Assembly: GCF_007747795.1 (NCBI RefSeq)
Contig: NZ_CP036275.1
Span: 6,998,001-7,062,000, forward strand
DNA from: Maioricimonas rarisocia
Lineage (GTDB): Bacteria; Planctomycetota; Planctomycetia; Planctomycetales; Planctomycetaceae
DNA length: 64,000 nt
Direction of reading: 5' to 3'
In this document: piece after piece, positions 25,584 through 35,778 of the stretch
Layout: each line of letters begins with the position of its first letter
Numbering within the stretch: the stretch's first letter is position 1
Translations under genes and position numbers: made by a program
The notes under the pieces: model-generated
The model's input: the letters and a program-made list of their open reading frames with translations, nothing else
Databases searched by the model: none
Told to the model about the DNA's origin: nothing

Positions 25584-26960
25584 ATGCTGACGTTGACTGG
25601 ACGTGGTCAGACGACGACGTGCGATGGAGTGACCCGTCGCGATTTTCTGCAGGTGGGCACGCTGGGTGCGATCGGCCTGTCGATGCCGCACTATCTGGCG
25701 GCTCAGGCCGCCGGTGCCGTCAAGCCGGGTCACGACGACCGCGCCTGCATCATGATCTTCAATCTCGGTGCACCGAGTCATATCGACCTGTTCGACATGA
25801 AGCCGGACGCTCCTGCCGAAGTGCGGGGGCCGTTCAAACCGATCGACACCAGCGCCGAGGGCATCCAGCTTTCGGAGATCCTTCCCGGCCACGCCCGCAT
25901 TGCCGACAAGTTCGCGCTGGTCCGTTCGGCCCATCACGGCGGGGCGGCGGTACACGACTCCGGCTGGCAGATGCTGCAGACCGGCCGGCAGTTCACCGGC
26001 GGCGTCAACACGCCTCATGCCGGCGCCGTCGTCAGTTATCTTCGCGGCCGCAAGACCGACCTGCCTCCGTTCGTGGTTCTGCCGGAAACGATGGGCCGGG
26101 GTGGTGGCAACCTGCCCAACGGTCAGAGCGGCGGATTTCTGGGCAAGGCGTACGATCCGTTCGCCCTGAATGCCGACCCGTCGCAGCCGAGCTTCCAGGT
26201 TCCCGACCTGCTGCCGCCGCAGGACATCAGCACCGTTCGGCTGGAACGCCGCCGGAAGATGCGCGAAGTCGTCGACGAAGCGGTCAAGTCGTTCGAGGCG
26301 ACCGAGAACGCCCAACTGCTCGACGAGAACTTCTCGGCTGCGTTCCGGATGATGACCAGCACGCAGGCCCGCGAAGCGTTCGACCTCTCGAAGGAACCGC
26401 AGAAGGTTCGGGACCGGTACGGCATGAACCGGTTCGGTCAGTGCTGCCTGCTGGCCCGGCGACTGGTCGAGAATGGCGTGCGGTTCGTCACGATCAACAC
26501 ATTTCTCACGGTGTTCAACGAGGTCACCTGGGACATCCATGGTTCGAAGCCGTTCACGTCGATTGCCGGCATGAAGGACATCGTCTGCCCGATGTACGAC
26601 CAGGCCTACACGGCCCTCATCGAAGACCTGAGCGAGCGGGGTCTGCTCGACGCGACGATGGTCTGCAACCTCGCCGAGTTCGGTCGGACTCCGCGGGTGA
26701 ACCCGGCGGGCGGACGGGACCACTGGCCGCAGTGTTTCACCGTTTACTTCGCCGGCGGCGGGGTGAAGGGGGGACAGGTGGTTGGTGCCAGCGACCCGGT
26801 GGGTGGCGTGCCGGCCGAGCGGCCTGTCGTTCCGGCCGACGTCGTGGCGACGATCTTCCACAGCCTCGGACTGGATCTGGAAGCGGAATTGCCGGGCCCC
26901 GGCGGTCGTCCGTTCCCGCTGGTCGACTTCGGTCATCGCGAGATTCACGAACTGTTCTGA
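25584..26960 (+). CDS. DUF1501 protein with Tat signal
   Basis: 458-residue exported protein starting at 25584 (AGGAG about 7 bases upstream). A twin-arginine signal is visible (TRRDFLQVGTLGAIGLSMPHYLAA, Arg18-Arg19). The mature domain shows the DUF1501 hallmarks IMIFNLGAPSHIDLFDMKPDAPAEVRGPF, SAHHGGAAVHDSGWQMLQTG and FGRTPRVNPAGGRDHWPQCF, a sulfatase-like alkaline-phosphatase-superfamily fold of unknown activity. It is followed 79 bp later by a DUF1549/DUF1553 gene, the usual partner in planctomycete genomes, which together are thought to act on the cell surface on polymers. Regulation by the divergent AraC protein is likely. Confidence 0.92.
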   Translation: MLTLTGRGQTTTCDGVTRRDFLQVGTLGAIGLSMPHYLAAQAAGAVKPGHDDRACIMIFNLGAPSHIDLFDMKPDAPAEVRGPFKPIDTSAEGIQLSEILPGHARIADKFALVRSAHHGGAAVHDSGWQMLQTGRQFTGGVNTPHAGAVVSYLRGRKTDLPPFVVLPETMGRGGGNLPNGQSGGFLGKAYDPFALNADPSQPSFQVPDLLPPQDISTVRLERRRKMREVVDEAVKSFEATENAQLLDENFSAAFRMMTSTQAREAFDLSKEPQKVRDRYGMNRFGQCCLLARRLVENGVRFVTINTFLTVFNEVTWDIHGSKPFTSIAGMKDIVCPMYDQAYTALIEDLSERGLLDATMVCNLAEFGRTPRVNPAGGRDHWPQCFTVYFAGGGVKGGQVVGASDPVGGVPAERPVVPADVVATIFHSLGLDLEAELPGPGGRPFPLVDFGHREIHELF

Positions 26961-27039
26961 CCGGGCCAATGCGCCGACAGCGCTGCTTCGCAAACCGGAA
27001 CTGCACAATTCGCCGCCGGGCCGCGGCTCTCGATACGGC

Positions 27040-29556
27040 ATGGTGAGACAGATGATGAATCGATGCTGGGGAACGCTGCTGCTGCTCTGCCTGACAGCGG
27101 GCACGGCACGGGCAGAGAGCGAGCTGGTGCTGCTGCCGGAAGCGGTTCGGCTGCACGGTCCGGAAGCCCGCACACAGTTGCTGCTGCAGCACCGCGCGAA
27201 CAACGAGTTCACGCAGCAGGTCACCGACGGGATCACCTGGGAGACGAGCAACCCGGACGTCGCGAAGGTCACGTCGGATGGACAGGTCCGACCGGTGGCG
27301 GACGGCAAGACGACGATCGTGGCGAAGGTCGGCGAACAGACCGCCGAGGTGCCCGTGGAGGTTTCCGCGACGCAGGAGCCGTTCACCTGGGGGTTCCGCC
27401 GCCATGTCCAGCCGCTGCTGGCCAAACTCGGCTGCAATTCGGGAGCCTGCCACGGGGCTCTGGCAGGGAAGGGGGGCTTCCGGCTGTCGCTGCGAGGGTA
27501 TGACCCGGCGACCGATTACTTCAACATCGTCAAGCAGGATCGCGGCCGGCGGGTCGAGCTGTCCGATCCGGGACGGAGTCTGGTCCTCGCCAAGCCGTCC
27601 GGGGCCATCCCACATAAGGGAGGGTTGCGGTTCGAGCCCGATTCGCTCGAGTACCGCATTCTCGCCGAGTGGATCGCCAGCGGTGCCGCCCCACCGACGG
27701 AAGATGACGCCCGCGTCGAGCGGATCGAAGTCCTGCCCGGCCGTTCGCTGCATCAGGTGGGTGAGAAACAGCAGATGCTTGTGCTCGCTCATTACAGCGA
27801 CGGGACACAGACAGACGTAACGCGGTGGGCCAAGTGGTCATCGACGAACGAGGCGGTCTGCATGGTGGAAGAAGACGGGTCGGTTACGGTGATCGGTCCG
27901 GGAGAAGGTGCGGTCGTCGGATGGTACGCGAGCCAGATTGCGATCGCCCGCATCACCGTGCCGTTCACGTCGCCAGACGGTGCCGACGCGAAGCCGCAGG
28001 TGGTCGATCAGCGCGAGCCGCGAAACTTCATCGACGAGCATGTCGACCGGCAGCTGGCGCGACTCAACCTGCCGGCCTCTCCCGCGTGCAGCGATTCGGA
28101 GTTCATCCGCCGGGCGTATGTCGATACGATCGGTCTGCTGCCGACGGCGGAGGAAGTCAAAGCGTTCCTCGCCGACACCTCGGAGGACAAGCGGGACAGG
28201 CTGATTGAAGACCTGCTCGGTCGCGAGGAATTCGTCGACTACTGGACCTACAAGTGGTCGGACGTGCTGATGCTCAACGGCACGCTACTGCGTCCGGAGG
28301 CACTGAAGTCCTACTACGAATGGATTCGTGGACACGTCGAGAAAAACACGCCGTGGGATCAGACCGTTCGCGAGGTGCTGACGGCGACCGGCAACAGCTT
28401 CGAGAACGGGGCGACGAACTTCTACGCCCTGCACCAGACGCCGGAGGACATGACCGAAAACGCCTGCCAGGCGTTTCTGGGACTCTCGATCGGCTGCGCG
28501 AAGTGCCACAATCATCCGCTCGAGAAATGGACCAACGACCAGTATTACGGCATGGCCAACCTGTTTGCCCGCGTGAAGGCAAAAGGCTGGGGAGGCGAGT
28601 CCCGCAACGGAGACGGGCTGCGAACGCTGTACGTCGTCGGCTCCGGAGAGCTGGTCCAGCCACGGACCGGCAAGCCGCAGCCTCCCACCCCGCTCGATGG
28701 TGATCCGCTGCCGTTCGATGATCCGACCGACCGCCGCGTGCCCCTGGCCGAATGGCTCACCGCGCCGGAGAACCCGTACTTCGCCCGTTCGATTACGAAC
28801 CGTGTGTGGGCGAACTTCTATGGCGTCGGACTCGTGGAGAACGTCGACGACATGCGGGCGTCCAACCCGGCCAGCAACGACGAACTGCTGACCGCAGCGG
28901 CCGACTTTCTGATCGAGAAGAAGTTCGATCTGAAAGAACTGATGCGGGTGATCCTGCAGTCGAACGCGTACCAGCGGACGAGCGAGCCACTGCCGGGCAA
29001 CCAGGCGGAACAGCGATTCTACTCCCGCTACTACCCGCGGCGGATGATGGCCGAAGTGCTGCACGATGCGGTCGTCTCGGTGACGGACGTGCCGACGACG
29101 TTCGACCATGTGGCGTTCCCCGGTGCCGACCGACAGAAGACCGAGTTCTACCCCGTCGGAACACGAGCGATTGAACTGTACGACTCGGCGGTGGAGAACT
29201 ACTTCCTGCAGACGTTCGGTCGGAATCAGCGACGGATTGTCTGCGAATGTGAACGATCGGACGAGCCGAGCATGGTGCAGGTGCTGCATCTGTCGAACGG
29301 CAACACGATCAACGAGAAGCTCAAGACGGCCGGCAGTCGGGCGGATGACCTGCTGCGACTGCGGGCCGCCGGCATGTCGGACGCGACGCTGCTCGACGAG
29401 ATCTACCTGACCTGCCTGGCGCGGTATCCGACGCCGAAGGAACGGGAAGAGCTGCTGGCGATGCTGCCCGAACCGGGGACCGGAGAAGAGCGGGCCGTAC
29501 TGGAAGACATTTTCTGGGCAGTTATGACCAGCCGGGAGTTCCTGTTCAATCATTGA
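27040..29556 (+). CDS. DUF1549/DUF1553 cytochrome-like protein with Ig-like (BIG2) domain
   Basis: 838-residue secreted protein. Signal peptide MMNRCWGTLLLLCLTAGTARA; starts at 27040, 27052 or 27055 are all possible. Residues about 28-110 look like a BIG2 Ig-like domain (ITWETSNPDVAKVTSDGQVRPVADGKTTIVAK). A cysteine motif CNSGACH is at 132-138, then a second BIG2-like domain near residues 230-310, DUF1549 with a CAKCH haem-like motif at 486-490 (SIGCAKCHNHPLEKWT), and DUF1553 (NPYFARSITNRVWANFYGVGLV through YPRRMMAEVLHDAV). Partner of the DUF1501 gene upstream. Role of these pairs is not established; a surface redox or hydrolytic role is inferred. Confidence 0.9.
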   Translation: MVRQMMNRCWGTLLLLCLTAGTARAESELVLLPEAVRLHGPEARTQLLLQHRANNEFTQQVTDGITWETSNPDVAKVTSDGQVRPVADGKTTIVAKVGEQTAEVPVEVSATQEPFTWGFRRHVQPLLAKLGCNSGACHGALAGKGGFRLSLRGYDPATDYFNIVKQDRGRRVELSDPGRSLVLAKPSGAIPHKGGLRFEPDSLEYRILAEWIASGAAPPTEDDARVERIEVLPGRSLHQVGEKQQMLVLAHYSDGTQTDVTRWAKWSSTNEAVCMVEEDGSVTVIGPGEGAVVGWYASQIAIARITVPFTSPDGADAKPQVVDQREPRNFIDEHVDRQLARLNLPASPACSDSEFIRRAYVDTIGLLPTAEEVKAFLADTSEDKRDRLIEDLLGREEFVDYWTYKWSDVLMLNGTLLRPEALKSYYEWIRGHVEKNTPWDQTVREVLTATGNSFENGATNFYALHQTPEDMTENACQAFLGLSIGCAKCHNHPLEKWTNDQYYGMANLFARVKAKGWGGESRNGDGLRTLYVVGSGELVQPRTGKPQPPTPLDGDPLPFDDPTDRRVPLAEWLTAPENPYFARSITNRVWANFYGVGLVENVDDMRASNPASNDELLTAAADFLIEKKFDLKELMRVILQSNAYQRTSEPLPGNQAEQRFYSRYYPRRMMAEVLHDAVVSVTDVPTTFDHVAFPGADRQKTEFYPVGTRAIELYDSAVENYFLQTFGRNQRRIVCECERSDEPSMVQVLHLSNGNTINEKLKTAGSRADDLLRLRAAGMSDATLLDEIYLTCLARYPTPKEREELLAMLPEPGTGEERAVLEDIFWAVMTSREFLFNH

Positions 29557-29691
29557 CGCGTCGTTCATGGCAGGACGGGAATCCCGCTGTCGCGAACGAG
29601 GTCGGCAGATCCTGTTTCGGTCGGTCCTGCACACTGCTAGGCTTCCGGGACGGGGCGATGTTCTGACTGACCTGAGCTCTCGGAGGATTCC

Positions 29692-31092
29692 ATGTCACTG
29701 ATTGCGCGATGTCCTCACTGCGACTCACGATTTCGTGTTCGCGAGGAACTCGCCGGGAAGCGGGCCCGGTGCCGGAAATGCAGAGAGACGTTCACCATTG
29801 ACGAAGCGTCGGAAGAAGTCGTCGTCCTTCAACCAGCCGAATCCGGTGAACCGGCTGTCTCAGAGGATCAGCATGACGACGCTCCCCGACTGGAGGATTA
29901 CTTTCCCGCGGACGAGGACCCGGACGAAGTGATGGCGACTGAGGCGGCCCTTCCGGACATCGACGCCGACGAGGACTTTCAGTTGAAGTCCCCGGTCGAT
30001 GCAGGCGCCGCTACGATCACTTCGGAACCGGCGGCACAGGCGGCGCCGCAAATGGACGCCCCATTCCCCGTCCCTCCGGTTGCACCGTCACAGGAGTTCG
30101 CACAGCCGGCGCCGCACCAGGCGATGCCGTCGCCTCATCCCGGACCGGCCTACGGCTATCCGCCTGCGGAAGGCGCGTTCCCAACACCGGGTGCTGTGAC
30201 GCCACCGCCACCTGTCGCCGCGCCGCCCGGTGCGTTTCCCGCGGCCGCTCCGGTCGCCACGCTCGCTGGCCCCGGCACGGCGGCCGACGTGGCACTGCAC
30301 GCGCCGAAACTGCTGCATGCGGCTCAATGGGGACTTGTCTGGGCGGCCGCCATGGGAGTGGCTCTGCTGCTCGGGCAATACGTTCACGTGCTGGTCGGCA
30401 TCGGCCTCGCTGTGTTCGCAACATGGACCTGCTACGTCGGCATGATCAGTTGCGTCAGCTACCTCGCCGCCCGGCAGTGCGAGACCGGCGTCTGCCCTCC
30501 CCAGGGCCAGGCTTGGACATTCTTTGTCAGGAACGCCGTGGGCCTCGTCTTCGGAACCGCAGCGCTGGGAGCGGCCGTGGCACTTGCGTTCGCAATCGTT
30601 TTCGGCGGGATCGCGATGATCAGCCAGGTGGAGACGCTCGGCCCGATCGTGGGAGGCCTCCTGGTGATTCCCACGTTCCTGCTGATTCTGATCGCCGCCT
30701 CGGTCACGTTGAACATGTACCTGCTCCCGGTCGTGATCGGAGTCGATGACCGGGGCCTGCTGGCGGCATTCCGAATGATCTGCCAGCTCGCGGTGCGGCA
30801 GGGATTCGCGATGATGTACCGCTATCTGCAGGCAATACTGTCCATCCTGCCACAACTGCTGATCAGCACTGTGCTGACGGTCGGCGCTGCCGCGGGGGCG
30901 GTGGTGCTGTGCGGCGGTGCGGGCGCGGCCCAGGCGGCCATGTCGGACACTCCAACCGTGGGAGCGTTTCTGCAGGCGGGGTCACTGCTGCTGATAACGG
31001 CAGCATGGATGTCGTTCGTCGTGGTGTTTGTGACGGTATCGTTCACGCTCGTTTATCACTCGTCGACGGAACGGCGGATAGCCTCTGGCTGA
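29692..31092 (+). CDS. zinc-ribbon (MJ0042-type) multi-pass membrane protein
   Basis: 466-residue protein starting at 29692 with GGAGG just upstream. An N-terminal MJ0042-type zinc ribbon has Cys pairs at 7/10 and 27/30 (ARCPHCDSRF and ARCRKCRETF). A long Pro/Ala/Gly-rich low-complexity linker runs to about residue 205. Then several hydrophobic helices, starting at LLHAAQWGLVWAAAMGVALLLGQ, form a membrane domain. No enzyme signature is seen; such proteins are common and unstudied in planctomycetes. The gene stands between the DUF1549/DUF1553 gene and the cytochrome-WD40 gene on the same strand. Confidence 0.8.
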   Translation: MSLIARCPHCDSRFRVREELAGKRARCRKCRETFTIDEASEEVVVLQPAESGEPAVSEDQHDDAPRLEDYFPADEDPDEVMATEAALPDIDADEDFQLKSPVDAGAATITSEPAAQAAPQMDAPFPVPPVAPSQEFAQPAPHQAMPSPHPGPAYGYPPAEGAFPTPGAVTPPPPVAAPPGAFPAAAPVATLAGPGTAADVALHAPKLLHAAQWGLVWAAAMGVALLLGQYVHVLVGIGLAVFATWTCYVGMISCVSYLAARQCETGVCPPQGQAWTFFVRNAVGLVFGTAALGAAVALAFAIVFGGIAMISQVETLGPIVGGLLVIPTFLLILIAASVTLNMYLLPVVIGVDDRGLLAAFRMICQLAVRQGFAMMYRYLQAILSILPQLLISTVLTVGAAAGAVVLCGGAGAAQAAMSDTPTVGAFLQAGSLLLITAAWMSFVVVFVTVSFTLVYHSSTERRIASG

Positions 31093-31162
31093 GTCGTCGG
31101 ACGAATTGACGATGCGGGTTGCCGGTCGATTCCGGTGGCCCGCCTGAGAGGACAGAGAACCG

Positions 31163-33985
31163 ATGAGGTCGATACTGACGCTGCTGTTTCTGCTCGTGCT
31201 GCCGCTCGAAATCAGTGCCGAGACGACCGGGCCCGATTACCAGACCGACGTGGCGCCGATCCTGAAGAAGTACTGCGCGGGCTGTCACAATGACGGTGAT
31301 CGCGAAGGAGACTTCTCACTGGAGAGCTACGCCTCGCTGCAGAAGGGAACCGACGATGGCCCTGCGTTTCTGCCGGGCGATGCAGAGAACAGCCGCCTCA
31401 TCCGACTGCTCACCGGTGCAGCCGAACCGCTGATGCCGCCCGAGGACGAACCCCGTCCGAGCGAGCAGGAAGTGGCAACCCTCAAGGCGTGGATCGAAGC
31501 GGGAGCCAAAGGTCCGGAAGGAGTCGAACCGGACCGCCTGCAGCTGATCGTGCCCTCCATCGAATCGCACGCGAAACAGCAACCGGTCGCCGCCCTGGAC
31601 CTCTCGCCGGACGGAGACCGGCTGGCGGTTGCCCGTTATTCGCAGGTCACGCTGCACAAAGCGGCGACACAGGAAGGAGCCGCTGTTGCAGTCGACGAAG
31701 GTCGCACGGTTGGCGCCTATCCCGGCAAGGTGACGAGCGTCGCATTCTCGCCGGACGGCAGCCGTCTGATCACTGCCTCGGGTGTCACCGGCTTGGGAGG
31801 CGTCGCCGCGATCTGGAACGTCGACGATGGTGAACTCGTGCGTGAGTTCCGCGGCCATCGGGACATCCTTTACGACGCCACACTTTCTCCGGACGGCACC
31901 CTCCTGGCAACCTGCAGCTACGACAAGACGATCATCCTGTGGGATGTCGCAAGCGGAGAGCAACTGCGGACACTCAGCGGCCATAACGGCGCCGTGTACG
32001 ACGTCGCCTTCAGTCCGGACGGACAGTTCCTCGTGAGTGCCAGTGCCGACGACACCTGCAAGGTCTGGCGGGTCAGCGACGGCGAACGCATGGATACGCT
32101 CGGACAGCCGCTCAAGGAGGCGTACTGCTGTACTTTCAGCCCGGACGGACGCTTCATCGTGGCAGGCGGAGCAGACAACAGCCTGCGCGTCTGGCGGTTC
32201 GTCTCGAAGGATCGGCCGCGGATCAATCCGCAGGTGATCGCCCGGTTCGCACACGAAGGCCCGATCGTCCAGTTGGAATTCACACCGGACGGTTCGAAAC
32301 TGGTTTCTGTCGCCGAGGACCGGACCGTCAAGGTCTGGAACACCCGCGGCTATCGTGAACTGAAGCTGTGGGAGAATGAGCCGGAAGTTGCGATGGCGCT
32401 GACGGTCGGGCCGGCCGGCGAGTCGTTCGTGCTGGGCCGAATGGACGGCACCCTGGCCCGATATGCGATTCCTGCGGGTCCGTCTGGCTCGGGCGAACAG
32501 GGACCTGCCGAGATCGAAGCCGTGGCGGTCACCGCCGGCGACATACAGACCGTCAAGGAACAGGAGCCGAACAACACCCCCGCCGAGGCGGCCACCGTTC
32601 AGGTTCCGGCCGAGATCAGCGGAACGATTGCCGGCAAGGTCGGTGACGCGGCCGACTTCGACCTGTACCGCTTCGCCGCAAAGGCGGGTGAAGAGTGGGT
32701 CATCGAAGTGAATGCAGCCCGTTCGAAATCGCCGCTCGACTCGTTCGTGGAAGTCCTCGATGCCGACGGCAACCGTATCGAGCGCGTGCTGCTGCAGGCA
32801 GTGCGGGACTCGTACTTCACATTCCGCGGCAAGAATGCCGACCAGGCGAACGACTTCCGCATCTTCAACTGGGAAGAGATGGAGCTCAACGAGTACCTGT
32901 ACGCAAACGGCGAGGTCGTGAAGCTCTGGCTGTATCCGCGGGGGCCGGACTCCGGCTTCAACGTCTACCCGGGTGCCGGCAAGCGTTGGGGGTACTTCGA
33001 CACCACGCCTCTGGCCCACGCCCTGGGCGAGCCGGCCTACATTGTTCAGCCACACCCACCGGGAACCGAACTGATTCCCAACGGCCTGCCGGTCTTTCGG
33101 CTGTACTACGAGAACGATGATGACGCCCGCCGCCAGCTCGGCAACGATTCGAAACTGTTCTTCACGGCACCGGCCGACGGCGAGTACCTGGTGAAGATCA
33201 AGGACGTGCGGGGTTACGAGCAGAAGGACTTCAGCTACAAGCTGGCGATCCGCCCGCGGAAGCCGGACTTCAAGGTGACGCTGCATGGAGCCAACCCCTC
33301 GGTCGAACCCGGAAGTTCGAAAGAGTTCCGCGTAACCGTCAACCGGATGGACAACTTCGATGGCCCGATCCGCGTGGACATCTCCGGCCTGCCGCGGGGC
33401 TTCCATGCGACGACGCCGATCGTCATCGAGGAAGGGCAGATCGAGGCGATGGGAGTCATCCAGGCCGATCAGGACGCCGCAAAGCCGACGTCCGAGAATG
33501 CGAAAGCGACCCGAGTGCTCGCGAAGGCAGAGATTCGCGGCCAGGAAGTAGTGCACGAGGCAAACAACCTCGGCGAGATCAAGCTGGGAGAGGCGCCGAA
33601 GCTGCTGGTGACGATCCTTCCCGCCGACGGGGGGGCCGTGCCGGTCGCCACGCCACCGGACGGTCCGATGGAGTTCGAGATTCAACCCGGCGAGACCATC
33701 ATGCTGAAGGTCCGCGTTGAGCGAAGTGGTCAAAAAGGGCTGGTGTCGTTCGGCAAGGAAGGGGCCGGACGCAATCTGCCGTTCGGTCTGTACGTCGACA
33801 ATGTGGGACTGAACGGGCTGCTGATTCCGGAGGACGAGGAAGTACGGGACTTCTTCATCACGGCAGCCAACTGGGTACCGGGTCAGTCGCGTCTGTTCCA
33901 CCTCAAGGCGGCTCAGGCCGGTGGAGTGACCAGCCAGCCTGTGCTGCTGCATGTCCGCGGCAAGGAGCAGGTGGCTGAGCGGTAG
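31163..33985 (+). CDS. cytochrome c (planctomycete type) - WD40 - PPC fusion protein
   Basis: 940-residue secreted protein. The signal peptide is MRSILTLLFLLVLPLEISAE. A planctomycete-type cytochrome c domain follows with CAGCH at residues 38-42 and a plausible Met ligand in EPLMPPEDE. Residues about 130-430 form a WD40 propeller with repeated VTSVAFSPDGSRL, YDATLSPDGTLLATCSYDKTIILWD and similar blades. A pre-peptidase C-terminal (PPC) domain is near residues 455-560 (EQEPNNTPAEAATVQVPAEISGTI...DFDLYRF), and beta-rich domains complete the C-terminus. Expected to act outside the cytoplasm, with haem c binding probable. Function unknown. Confidence 0.88.
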   Translation: MRSILTLLFLLVLPLEISAETTGPDYQTDVAPILKKYCAGCHNDGDREGDFSLESYASLQKGTDDGPAFLPGDAENSRLIRLLTGAAEPLMPPEDEPRPSEQEVATLKAWIEAGAKGPEGVEPDRLQLIVPSIESHAKQQPVAALDLSPDGDRLAVARYSQVTLHKAATQEGAAVAVDEGRTVGAYPGKVTSVAFSPDGSRLITASGVTGLGGVAAIWNVDDGELVREFRGHRDILYDATLSPDGTLLATCSYDKTIILWDVASGEQLRTLSGHNGAVYDVAFSPDGQFLVSASADDTCKVWRVSDGERMDTLGQPLKEAYCCTFSPDGRFIVAGGADNSLRVWRFVSKDRPRINPQVIARFAHEGPIVQLEFTPDGSKLVSVAEDRTVKVWNTRGYRELKLWENEPEVAMALTVGPAGESFVLGRMDGTLARYAIPAGPSGSGEQGPAEIEAVAVTAGDIQTVKEQEPNNTPAEAATVQVPAEISGTIAGKVGDAADFDLYRFAAKAGEEWVIEVNAARSKSPLDSFVEVLDADGNRIERVLLQAVRDSYFTFRGKNADQANDFRIFNWEEMELNEYLYANGEVVKLWLYPRGPDSGFNVYPGAGKRWGYFDTTPLAHALGEPAYIVQPHPPGTELIPNGLPVFRLYYENDDDARRQLGNDSKLFFTAPADGEYLVKIKDVRGYEQKDFSYKLAIRPRKPDFKVTLHGANPSVEPGSSKEFRVTVNRMDNFDGPIRVDISGLPRGFHATTPIVIEEGQIEAMGVIQADQDAAKPTSENAKATRVLAKAEIRGQEVVHEANNLGEIKLGEAPKLLVTILPADGGAVPVATPPDGPMEFEIQPGETIMLKVRVERSGQKGLVSFGKEGAGRNLPFGLYVDNVGLNGLLIPEDEEVRDFFITAANWVPGQSRLFHLKAAQAGGVTSQPVLLHVRGKEQVAER

Positions 33986-35778
33986 GGGGACTGGCTCTCC
34001 GGAGGATGAAGATGGGAGCCTTGCAGGGGACGCGGCCCAGGCGAGAGATGGGTGGCCGGGGTCGGAACGAGCGAAGCGAGTGGAGCCCCCGGAACCATTT
34101 CACAGTACGCCCGCGTCTATTTTCGCAGGAGTCCGTCGGGGGAAACGCCTCGGCCGGTGAGCATCAGGGCAGGCAGGAATGCCTGCCCCACCGGGTCGAA
34201 TGTGGTGGAGGGACTGAATAACGTTCCTGTCCCGCAACGTAGGCTGGGACTGGTCCCAGCATTGCCGCACGACGTTCGCCACGCCCATCACTCCGCTGCG
34301 TTTGGTTGTGGGCTGTGCCACGCACGTCTGTTGCCACAGGAATCACCTGGGAAAACGTTCCGGCCGGTGAGCGTCCGGGCGGGCAGGAATTCCTGCCCCA
34401 CCGGTCGAGTTGCCGAAGGGCCGGATTCATCCGGCCGAACCGACTCGCTGACGATCACGATCACCTTTGGGGAGCCCTGAGCGTGAATTCAGAGATTCAT
34501 TCCGGTCGCTGAAGGTGCTTCGCTGTGGGGTCACTACAGCGGAACCCGAACGTCGCCCGGCGGGTGAGCTTCCGGGCAGGCAGGAATGCCTGCCCCACTT
34601 GGTCGAATGAGGTGGGGGGACTGAATAACGTTCCTGTCCCGCAACGTAGGCTGGGACTGGTCCCAGCATTGCCGCACGACGTTCGCCACGCTCATCACTC
34701 CGCTGCGTTTGGTTGTGGGCTGTGCCACGCATGTCTGTTGCCACAGGAATCACCTGGGGAAACGTCTCGGTCGGTGAGCATCAGGGCAGGCAGGAATGCC
34801 TGCCCCACTTGGTCGAATGAGGTGGGGAGACTGAATAACGTTCCTGTCCCGCAACGTAGGCTGGGACTGGTCCCAGCATTGCCGCACGACGTTCGCCACG
34901 CCCATCACTCCGCTGCGTTTGGTTGTGGGCTGTGCCACGCATGTCTGTTGCCACAGGAATCACCTGGGGAAACGTCTCGGTCGGTGAGCATCAGGGCAGG
35001 CAGGAATGCCTGCCCCACCTGGTCGAGTTGCCGTAGGGCCGGATTCATCCGGCCGAACCGACTCGCTGACGATCACCTTTGGGGAGCCCTGAGCGTGAAT
35101 TCAGAGATTCATTCCGGTCGCTGAAGGTGCTTCGATGTGGGGTCACTACAGCGGAACCCGAACGTCGCCCGGCGGGTGAGCTTCCGGGCAGGCAGGAATG
35201 CCTGCCCCACTTGGTCGAATGAGGTGGGGGGACTGAATAACGTTCCTGTCCCGCAACGTAGGCTGGGACTGGTCCCAGCATCCTCAAACGCACGGGGGCC
35301 GGCTGACCGGTTCGCGTGCTCTCACACGACTTCCTGCGGCTGCAGCACCCACGTCTCTGTTCACAGGGGGTACTTGGAAACGCCTCGGCCGGTGAGCGTC
35401 CGGGCAGGCAGGAATGCCTGCCCCACCTGGTCGAATACGGTGGCGGCTGGAACGATGCTTCCACCCGGCGGAATTGGTTGGGGAACTTGAGCTCTACCTG
35501 GCCGCTGATGTGCGCGGTGGGAGGCAGTTGCAGCCGCAGGGGAAACATCACAAGCGTGTCTGCAGAGCCCCCGCCCGTCAGTGGAGCGGACATTCCTGTC
35601 TGCCCTTGATTTCACTGTGGCGCCGGGAATCGCTTGTTGCTCGCCAACGCGGCTGGGGGGAATCCCCCACCGGCTGTGGATTGATCCGCCTCCTCTCGCG
35701 GGCCGGTTGCCACCACCGGGGAGGTCATTACCATGACGGATCGACGAAATCGAAACCGCCAGCCCAGGATCCGACCAC
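33986..35778. repeat. repeat island 3: tandem ~210 bp composite of type B, C and D hairpins
   Basis: 1.8 kb without a gene. Perfect type B hairpins begin at 34168, 34575, 34785, 34995, 35187 and 35403; a variant is near 34377. Perfect type C hairpins are at 34243, 34650, 34860 and 35262. Perfect type D hairpins are at 34419 and 35037. Between successive B elements the spacing is 210, 197, 210, 210, 192 and 216 bp, and the sequence between is nearly identical in several units, so parts are a recent tandem duplication. The last 300 bp (35480-35778) is unlike the rest and carries the cyclo-ligase upstream region, with a decayed type A copy near 35590. Confidence 0.85.

Noticed and set aside
31316-33952. 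878-codon minus-strand ORF
   Set aside because: Antisense to the cytochrome-WD40 gene, with no signature of its own.
34525-35124. 199-codon ORF in repeat island 3
   Set aside because: Translates the repeat units over and over (NACPTW, QECLPH-like text). Frame changes at each unit boundary elsewhere; not a gene.
33986-35778. Possible CRISPR array
   Set aside because: Spacers are not unique and repeats are about 200 bp apart with conserved sequence between. No cas gene is present.
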